Source of the DNA: Candidatus Falkowbacteria bacterium CG02_land_8_20_14_3_00_36_14
GTDB lineage: Bacteria > Patescibacteriota > Patescibacteriia > Patescibacteriales > UM-FILTER-36-11
Assembly (NCBI GenBank): GCA_002781265.1
Contig: PETS01000107.1
Coordinates: forward strand, 1 to 11,124
Direction of reading: 5' to 3'
DNA: 11,124 bases
Shown: piece after piece, positions 7,501 to 11,124 of the stretch
Position numbering within the stretch: the stretch's first letter is position 1
How the letters are laid out: each line of letters begins with the position of its first letter
The notes under the pieces: model-generated
Database searches by the model: none
Seen by the model: the letters and a program-made list of their open reading frames with translations, nothing else
Told to the model about the DNA's origin: nothing
Program-made: the position numbers and the translations under genes

Positions 7501-8097
7501 CCGGAAACCATACCGGCTGGAGCAGTAACCGCGGCTGGAGCAGAAACCGTAGTTGATGCGCCAGCTGAAAGTGTCCCTAAAGGCACTGACGCAAAATTAA
7601 TTATTGAAAAAACGGATAAAACAATGCTAACAACAAATAATGAAGAAGCTGAAATTAGAGTAAAGCCACCAATTGAGGTTAATCCTGAAAATATTAAAGA
7701 GGGGATAGAAAATATGGTTGGAAGCGAACCAAGTATGAAAGATATTGAATTAAAAAATGGAAGAATTTCTTTTACCTATGATGAAAAGGGTAATATATTA
7801 AGCTATCATGAAAATATAGATAGCTACCAGCAAGGGAATGAAGGAAAAGCTATACTAAATGAAGATTACAGGGCTAAAATTATTGATAAATTATCAGGCA
7901 AAAAAACCGGGGTTAATTTAGATATCAGAAGAGTGGATGCTCAAAGCGCCGCTATTACCGAAAAAATAAAAATGTATGAAGAATTAAAAAATACCGGTTA
8001 TAAAAAAGAAGCTGATATGGTGGCGGAAACGATTAAAATTAATATTAAACAATTAGAAAACCAATATGGCGATATTTTTAAGGATATTAAATTATAA
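4534..8097 (+). CDS. Very large charged protein of unknown function, 1187 aa
   Basis: I do not recognise the family. No signal peptide is visible. The sequence is dominated by Lys, Glu, Asn, Asp and Ile and appears mostly helical. Two less polar regions stand out: residues about 151-186 (GRMATDVAGYTAGSSLKYVM) and about 328-357 (TGSKAVVYGMMAETLTITAT), either of which could touch a membrane. A long charged helical stretch lies at 195-320. Residues 560-880 are acidic and richer in Ala and Pro, a likely extended linker or repeat region. Residues about 895-990 look like a compact fold with beta content (VYYNKNGDLKINFNRGF, DNDGTFFVKG). A Pro/Ala linker near 990-1010 follows, and the end (about 1150-1187) is a helical pair. 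The middle of the gene (about 6250-7250) is visibly richer in G+C than either end, hinting at mosaic origin. There is no SD; the double stop TAA TAA ends it. It stands alone, divergent from the slipin. Confidence 0.85.
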   Translation: MKENNLNLDKPITDEEAEKAVDGVNDADNDEEINKLFNGQEADNLSGKDIKDPNYEIKVKKEIENLPDEKRKEISIGLNNIGFFVEEKKDRFFSNIFKKISNKFDERTTMGRFTKSLHENMERDANQARKNIEKIEDGEKKHFSNLGRLSGNVLKYGRMATDVAGYTAGSSLKYVMMGGMIFSRGSEAAKEARFKNEKVIKKTRIKNINQAAEEAWSVYEKAKEKNDEVSHEDLEKAYQQNIPKNLLNRLSKNPEPGTASNILQKIIKKHIEYSINNINNKINAIDTDNNLSKLKKDEKKNKIINKYSKKLKDFDRVVSQYGTVDELAMGAKYLETGSKAVVYGMMAETLTITATKLWEKLPDILSPDELEAADIQGVPSVAEENLTESNLSQEDAMINERLKFAGFRGDINNIEEIKKWVEDEINTNGLEHIKELGLKSFAEEISKAKILYNNALHENLSGFKDMQGNSIGYSEFDEIKNLSAEEINKRFPEQGTKIFEAIKKVKPYENLYNDQINDSIETIKADQRAIEPMAKISENGMSMPEDPNAITEIAEKFPITEGEPSLEQVEIIRGLKNEFTLHLGKGDVPPQLEKVFHMIAVDSRKDVLGANNMFGEEEGAKSLNVAANLVKLSEKSTGSVAGVPVEDFRQAVNYDELSGRLDIKDHVRFNSIIAKLNEQSDKLWEDGKLQKGAVAYLNDIKHDTWKKIVDAEGLEKAEAYKGPGAAIEETSAHETVPADAEHIKESFIKANEAMQANSSVHEMIGKTSGQEAEPLDHIDVPANKPELADTMVYGVAGHDEISDEQIMDFDKSNLVHEAERAMTRAEIETPANITEQTNQPLSEEEIVAGFKKLPGTEYTTNEQLFKLKNDVEIILQKYQQPLLGLHDVEMKKSLVRLIYNTHDKEALNKLVGNNYNTDEFSDRTVYYNKNGDLKINFNRGFLKKDVNLIIDNDGTFFVKGPKEFLWNGGERKFISEEDLKSAVKFINQTPETIPAGAVTAAGAETVVDAPAESVPKGTDAKLIIEKTDKTMLTTNNEEAEIRVKPPIEVNPENIKEGIENMVGSEPSMKDIELKNGRISFTYDEKGNILSYHENIDSYQQGNEGKAILNEDYRAKIIDKLSGKKTGVNLDIRRVDAQSAAITEKIKMYEELKNTGYKKEADMVAETIKINIKQLENQYGDIFKDIKL
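7514..7549 (+). repeat. Tandem 18-bp repeat inside the 1187-aa gene
   Basis: Two adjacent 18-bp units, 7514-7531 and 7532-7549, differ at one base (T/A). They encode the near-repeat PAGAVT-AAGAETV at residues 994-1006, in a flexible Pro/Ala linker. Probably a recent slippage duplication. Confidence 0.75.
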
Positions 8098-8141
8098 TAA
8101 AAAATACGCCAATTAATTAAATATTAATTTATACTTCTGTT

Positions 8142-8174
8142 ATTGCGAGAAGCGATAGCGACGAAGCAATCTCG
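8142..8174. repeat. Dispersed-repeat-like element (ATTGCGAG...GCAATCTCG)
   Basis: The 33-bp stretch starts with ATTGCGAGAAGCG and ends with ACGAAGCAATCTCG. ATTGC/GCAAT and CGAGA/TCTCG are alternative inverted arms, so it can form an imperfect hairpin. It stands out as a G+C-rich island in AT-rich spacer. Very similar words of the type ATTGCGAG-(n)-GAAGCAATCTC are known as short intergenic repeats scattered in many unrelated bacterial genomes. It lies between the stop of the 1187-aa gene and the terminator of the secreted-protein operon, at the left edge of the compositionally distinct block. Confidence 0.5.
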
Positions 8175-8238
8175 TAAATCGCTCATAATTATAATATAAT
8201 AATACCAACTACGAAAAGACAGAATATTTAAATATAAA

Positions 8239-8266
8239 AAACCCGAGGACTGTTTCCCTCGGGTTT
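8239..8266 (-). terminator. Intrinsic terminator of the secreted-protein operon
   Basis: AAACCCGAGG (8239-8248) and CCTCGGGTTT (8257-8266) form a perfect 10-bp stem with an 8-base loop. On the minus strand it is followed at once by a T-run (8238-8235 and on), as expected for the end of the operon. The plus-strand side is also T-rich, so it may serve as the terminator of the 1187-aa gene too. Confidence 0.9.
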
Positions 8267-8293
8267 GTGTTTTCTTTATTATTTTTTCTCCTC

Positions 8294-9016
8294 CTATTGT
8301 TTCACCTCCTTATAAAAGATGCGAACGCATCTGCTTAATAAATATTTTTCCGTTTCTCCTGCGCCTCGGACAGGAACTCCGCTACTAGTTTGAACGTTCA
8401 GCTTTGCGGCCACAAAAGCGGCACGCGCATCTGAAATCTGTTGGTTGGTCATACTCCCTTTAGCCGGCGTATTGTCGGCATGGCCGGTAATTTCAAGAAT
8501 TTCATTTTTCTCTGGAAGTTTTCCGGCCTGGCTTCTTTTGAAATCTTTGTCACTTAGCTCGGTTTGACCGGGTTGAAAATATACATATGCAGCTTTTATG
8601 TCGCCGCCGAAATCAACCCTATCCTCCAGAGATTCTACGCGCTGAATGATTTTACCACCAGCTGCTTCCATTCTGGCAATACGACTTGCCAGAGCTTGAA
8701 AATCAACACCACTATTGCTTTTGTTGCTTTCCTTCACTACCGGCTGCGAAGTTAATCCCGCTTTCTGCCTCATCTTTTCCAGCTCCTCACTGGAAAATGA
8801 ATTGGCATTTTGTGTTTCAACCGAACCTACACTGACAGAACTAGCGCGGTTTTTATTTACCAGTAAGCTTTTTATTTCACTAATATCGTCCCTAACACTG
8901 CCGACATTTCCTTCGACCATTTGAAGGCGAAGGTTAAAATCTTTTGCCTGTTGTCGTCCGGCACAGCCAAACTGCGCCGCAAAAACTAAAAATATAATAA
9001 AACATTTCAGTTTCAT
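8294..9016 (-). CDS. Probable lipoprotein with degenerate OmpA-like peptidoglycan-binding domain
   Basis: A 240-aa exported protein. A short signal (MKLKCFIIFLVFAAQFGC) ends at Cys18; the residues before it (A-Q-F-G) are a poor lipobox, so lipidation is likely but not certain. Heptad-like helices follow at about 25-53, then a Ser/Asn-rich spacer (55-105), a second helix (FQALASRIARMEAAGG, RVESLEDRV, 106-134), and an OmpA-like domain at about 143-237. There YVYFQPGQTELSD opens the fold, ITGHADNTP (D181) and ISDARAAFV (R198) supply the Asp and Arg that in OmpA-family domains bind the peptide of peptidoglycan, and RCVRIFYKEV closes it. It would tether the envelope to the cell wall. The ATG at 9016 is preferred over a GTG at 9022 because AAAGGGGG (9029-9022) then sits at a normal distance. 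It is the last gene of the operon, 11 bases after the previous stop; its SD overlaps that stop, suggesting coupling. Confidence 0.82.
   Translation of the reverse strand: MKLKCFIIFLVFAAQFGCAGRQQAKDFNLRLQMVEGNVGSVRDDISEIKSLLVNKNRASSVSVGSVETQNANSFSSEELEKMRQKAGLTSQPVVKESNKSNSGVDFQALASRIARMEAAGGKIIQRVESLEDRVDFGGDIKAAYVYFQPGQTELSDKDFKRSQAGKLPEKNEILEITGHADNTPAKGSMTNQQISDARAAFVAAKLNVQTSSGVPVRGAGETEKYLLSRCVRIFYKEVKQ
8301..8311 (-). promoter_or_regulatory. Orphan perfect SD at the 3' end of the operon
   Basis: AAGGAGGTGAA lies inside the last codons of the lipoprotein gene (Lys-Glu-Val), and a second SD-like AGGAGGAG (8295-8288) overlaps its stop. No ATG, GTG or TTG follows before the terminator, so these look like the ribosome site of a downstream gene that is no longer there. 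Confidence 0.35.
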
Positions 9017-9027
9017 AAACACCCCCT

Positions 9028-10188
9028 TTATTGAGTTATTTCGGTTGCTACAACGATTTTAACCATCCGGCTTTTTTCCATCCCGCCCGGCTGAGGATGA
9101 TGCTCGTCGGCGGAAGCGTAGTGTATAGCTTGTTTTATTTCTTCATCTTTCCAGCCCCGGCGCATCAGCTCCATGCTTACCGCCTCGCTTAAATTCTTGG
9201 CCCGGCGCCGACCAAGGTCAAGATTGTGCTGAACGCTGGCGCGCTCATCACAATGGCCCAGAAACCAAATTTCCTTGCCTTTGCTGATCAGCTCCCCTTT
9301 GTGTCTATTAATTTCTTCAGCATAACGCTTAATCAGCGCCAACTGCCCATTCGCCGGGGATTCAAGCAGATTGTCAGACAACTCAGCTTTATCGGTGTCA
9401 AAATAAAACCGAGCCATTATCTCTTTCTCCTCAAGCCGCCGTTCCGGTTCCGGAACTTTCAAGTCGGCCTCGCTCACGCTGTCATAGCAGACAACTGAAA
9501 TATTAAACTTGCCTCGATCGTCCAGCCAGGCCGAAGTAGCGCCGTTTGTTTTATTGCCGCCAGCGGCGCCGGCGGTTTCGTTGTTGGAAAAAAAGGGGAA
9601 GGAAATCACCGCTCCAGCCGCCGAAGCGTCGTTGGTTGTGAACGACGCGGACAACCACTCAACCGCCACATGGCAATAGAGCGATCCGCTGGCTTCCGCC
9701 GCGCTAAGCAAGACCCGCGCGGCTGAGACATCAGGATTTCCCTGGGAAACAGCGAAGCTGCTTACGCTTCTTTCCTTTTCTTTGATTTCCCAAGGAAGAA
9801 GCATCACAATATCATCTTTTTCTAATTTTTCAGCCGCCGTATTTTTCGCCGCTGTCTGGATATTTTTTTTCTTCAACGGTGAATTCTTGGCCAGGTTTTT
9901 AAGCTGGCCAATGGTCAGCTCCGGCGCGTTCAGCAAAAGCCACGTTTGGCTTCCTTGTCTGCCCCACTTCGGCTGGACAGGGACATTGTTCGCCCCGGTA
10001 TCAAGGAAGGGGGTGATGGGTATGAAGTCCTGGCGCTTGCGGGACCAGACATTATTTGTTTCGCTCTGGCTGATCCACTGGCTTTGATCGGTGCCAGTGG
10101 AAACGTTCACGTCCGCTTCAACGCCGCCGGCCCAAGCATTCGGGACGGCAAGGAAAACCATTACAAAGCAAACAAAGATAATTCTCAT
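9028..10188 (-). CDS. Exported protein with C-terminal Pal/OmpA-like peptidoglycan-binding domain
   Basis: 386 aa. A signal peptide ends near NAWA-GG (residue 20), with no lipobox, so the mature protein should be released or held by its domain. Residues 21-250 are not recognised: Trp-containing motifs (SQWIS, SQTWLLLNAPELTIGQL, 80-96), a Lys-rich patch (101-125) and a Gly/Asn/Ala-rich section (185-220). The C-terminal OmpA-like domain spans about 258-383: RFYFDTDKAELSD opens it, IWFLGHCDERASVQHNLDLG carries G311, H312 and D314, GRRRA (326-330) carries the Arg matching the mDAP-contacting Arg of OmpA (R329), and KSRMVKIVV closes it. The GHxDERG-like segment is nearer to Pal than to OmpA. The SD AAGGAG (10200-10195) is about six bases before the ATG. 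It lies 62 bases after the Gly-rich gene, across a strong hairpin, and 11 bases before the lipoprotein gene. G+C is high (37 of 60 bases at 9601-9660). Confidence 0.87.
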   Translation of the reverse strand: MRIIFVCFVMVFLAVPNAWAGGVEADVNVSTGTDQSQWISQSETNNVWSRKRQDFIPITPFLDTGANNVPVQPKWGRQGSQTWLLLNAPELTIGQLKNLAKNSPLKKKNIQTAAKNTAAEKLEKDDIVMLLPWEIKEKERSVSSFAVSQGNPDVSAARVLLSAAEASGSLYCHVAVEWLSASFTTNDASAAGAVISFPFFSNNETAGAAGGNKTNGATSAWLDDRGKFNISVVCYDSVSEADLKVPEPERRLEEKEIMARFYFDTDKAELSDNLLESPANGQLALIKRYAEEINRHKGELISKGKEIWFLGHCDERASVQHNLDLGRRRAKNLSEAVSMELMRRGWKDEEIKQAIHYASADEHHPQPGGMEKSRMVKIVVATEITQ

Positions 10189-10207
10189 TCTCTTCTCCTT
10201 TTTGTGA

Positions 10208-10239
10208 AGGAAGGAGGAAGCCCATGCTTCCTCCTTCCT
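10208..10239 (-). promoter_or_regulatory. Perfect 14-bp intercistronic hairpin with an SD arm and an AUG in the loop
   Basis: Arms 10208-10221 and 10226-10239 are perfectly complementary around a four-base loop. On the transcribed (minus) strand the first arm contains AAGGAGGAAGC, the loop reads ATGG and the second arm contains CTTCCTCCTTCC, which mimics the 3' end of 16S rRNA. No T-run follows, so it is not a standard terminator. It may protect the upstream message, set the ratio between the first and second proteins, or mask translation of the downstream gene. Confidence 0.75.
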
Positions 10240-10250
10240 GATTGTTGGCG

Positions 10251-10880
10251 TTAAGGACGGCTCGTTCCGCCCCCAACTTCCACCCGCACGGTGCTGGAGG
10301 AGATCATGCCTCCGGCATCTCCGGGCAGAGTTCGGTAGAGGGACTGCGTCCTTTCCATTTCAGCCTCGGCCCCGCCGTTGCCGTAAACAGAAAATACAGC
10401 GGTGGTACCTTGGGTATTAGACGAAGACATGCTCATTCCTTCAGGACCGATCTGGGCGTTTGAATCCATTGAACCCCAACCGCTCGCGCTAGCGCTGGCG
10501 GAAAATTCCGAGCATCGCCGTCCAGTCTCGCCCCGAGCGTTAGCGCCCTGCTTCATATCTACGGAGAAACCTCCGCCCTCGCCGCTCCCGTTAGTGAACT
10601 GGGAGCTGTCATGAAGCTCGCCAGCCCCTTCGGCTTCAGCACTAGCCTTGCTTCCGCGACCCTCGGCCCAACCGCCAATATTGATAGCGATTGAGTCGCC
10701 ATTTGCATTCGACAGCTGATTGCCATTGGCCACGCTGTTGGAGCTAAGCGCCTGGTCAATACTGGTCCATGTGCCTGCTCCGCCGCTTTCCTGTTCGCAA
10801 CCGGGACCATCACAGGCCGTGGATGGGGTAGACAGAGCGCAAATACAAAAAACCGCGATCAAACTGAAAAACTTTTTCAT
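10251..10880 (-). CDS. Gly/Ser/Ala-rich exported protein of unknown function, 209 aa
   Basis: First main gene of the operon. A clear signal peptide (MKKFFSLIAVFCICALSTPSTA) ends just before Cys23; STAC is a weak lipobox, so either a secreted protein or a lipoprotein is possible. The mature chain begins CDGPGC and is then low-complexity: Gly, Ser, Ala and Asn dominate, with short alternating stretches such as SNSVANGNQLSNANGDSIAI (47-66), SASAEAEG-like and SASASASGWGS (127-137). Only three Cys remain (23, 28, 123). Such composition suits a beta-rich, repetitive surface or matrix protein, but I recognise no family. The SD AAAGGAGAAGG, seven bases or so from the ATG, lies in an A/T-rich leader, a context typical of high expression. 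A 22-codon leader ORF may overlap its start. It is separated from the OmpA-like genes only by the hairpin at 10208-10239, so co-expression is likely. Confidence 0.8.
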   Translation of the reverse strand: MKKFFSLIAVFCICALSTPSTACDGPGCEQESGGAGTWTSIDQALSSNSVANGNQLSNANGDSIAINIGGWAEGRGSKASAEAEGAGELHDSSQFTNGSGEGGGFSVDMKQGANARGETGRRCSEFSASASASGWGSMDSNAQIGPEGMSMSSSNTQGTTAVFSVYGNGGAEAEMERTQSLYRTLPGDAGGMISSSTVRVEVGGGTSRP

Positions 10881-10945
10881 AACCTTCTCCTTTTAAAAAT
10901 ATTAAAGTTAAAAATAAAAAAATTCCAATTACCACCGACAAGCAT
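10877..10945 (-). CDS. Possible 22-codon leader ORF coupled to the Gly-rich gene
   Basis: ATG at 10945-10943 opens a 22-codon frame beginning MLVGGNWNFF and ending KRRRL. Its TGA (10879-10877) overlaps the ATG of the 209-aa gene as ATGA, the classic coupling arrangement. AGGAAG, five bases upstream, may act as SD. The peptide is hydrophobic in the middle and basic at the end. It contains the SD of the next gene within its own coding sequence. It may be a coupling device, or chance in a permissive frame. Confidence 0.3.
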   Translation of the reverse strand: MLVGGNWNFFIFNFNIFKRRRL

Positions 10946-10962
10946 CTGAACTTCCTGTCCTG

Positions 10963-10973
10963 TTCACCTCCTT
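10963..10973 (-). promoter_or_regulatory. Orphan perfect SD in the operon leader
   Basis: AAGGAGGTGAA on the minus strand is a full match to the anti-SD, yet no start codon follows at the normal distance; the next ATG is 18 bases beyond the GTGA. The same 11 bases recur at 8301-8311, at the end of the last gene. It may be a ribosome stand-by site for the leader ORF or a relic of a lost gene start. Confidence 0.35.
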
Positions 10974-11089
10974 TCTTTTAGATTGCAATAAAAAGAGCGA
11001 ATAATAAAAAATCTAATATTATTTTAATATAATCTTGAACGAATTTTATTAAAAATGCATTAGATAAAAAAATTATTTTTTAATTCTAT

Positions 11090-11117
11090 ATTCTACAATA
11101 TTTTATAATTTTGTCAA
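11090..11117 (-). promoter_or_regulatory. Predicted promoter of the secreted-protein operon
   Basis: On the minus strand a perfect TTGACA (11117-11112), a 16-bp spacer and TAGAAT (11095-11090). The start site would be near 11083, giving a leader of about 200 nt before the 209-aa gene. The leader (10881-11083) is AT-rich and holds the orphan SD, the small leader ORF and a 7-bp inverted repeat (TTAGATT 10978-10984 / AATCTAA 11010-11016); I see no recognisable riboswitch in it. Confidence 0.6.
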
Positions 11118-11124
11118 GGGTTAT

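Noticed and set aside
9020..9022. GTG at 9022 as start of the OmpA-like lipoprotein
   Set aside because: It would leave the SD AAAGGGGG almost touching the start codon; the ATG at 9016 has proper spacing and begins a cleaner signal peptide.
10156..10225. Short frame starting at the AUG in the hairpin loop as a true gene
   Set aside because: It overlaps the signal-peptide region of the 386-aa gene out of frame, and its SD is locked in a perfect stem; I treat it as part of a possible RNA control element rather than a coding sequence.
1..11124. tRNA, rRNA, CRISPR array, transposase, toxin-antitoxin or phage genes
   Set aside because: No cloverleaf, conserved rRNA segment, regularly spaced repeats or recognisable mobile or defence protein was seen on either strand.

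Overview
The window looks like a chromosomal stretch of an AT-rich bacterium using the standard code (the stops seen are TAA and TAG, with no in-frame TGA in the main genes). Bacterial-type DNA polymerase I, a slipin, a hexulose-phosphate-synthase-like enzyme, a very large charged orphan protein and several genes without a Shine-Dalgarno (SD) sequence would suit a Patescibacteria/CPR lineage. That placement is an inference; no marker in the window proves it.

Layout: (1) 1-2200, minus: DNA polymerase I (polA), C-terminus cut off by the window edge. (2) 2201-2396: divergent promoter region. (3) 2397-2621, plus: a 74-aa protein of unknown function with an SD and a strong terminator. (4) 2693-3544, plus: a HUMPS-family (3-hexulose-6-phosphate synthase-like) protein with an unusual internal insertion. 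(5) A bidirectional terminator, then 3595-4371, minus: a stomatin/slipin membrane protein. (6) 4372-4533: a second divergent control region with a palindrome and direct repeats. (7) 4534-8097, plus: a 1187-aa highly charged cytoplasmic-type protein of unknown function. (8) 8098-8293: a dispersed-repeat-like element and the terminator of the next operon. (9) 8294-10945, minus: an operon of three secreted proteins (a Gly/Ser/Ala-rich exported protein, an exported protein with a Pal/OmpA-like C-terminal domain, and a probable lipoprotein with a second OmpA-like domain), preceded by a possible 22-codon leader ORF and a strong promoter at the right edge.

Two styles of gene coexist. In the AT-rich left part, polA, the HUMPS gene and the slipin have no SD, and their -10 boxes sit so that transcription would start at or within one base of the ATG, which suggests leaderless mRNAs. 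The right-hand operon is much richer in G+C, has strong SDs before every gene, long leaders and structured intercistronic RNA, and is flanked by AT-rich DNA on both sides. This contrast, with two peptidoglycan-binding OmpA-like domains next to a low-complexity exported protein, makes the operon the best candidate here for an acquired or undescribed cell-surface system. The proteins would plausibly act together at the envelope: the OmpA-like domains as peptidoglycan anchors and the Gly-rich protein as a surface component.
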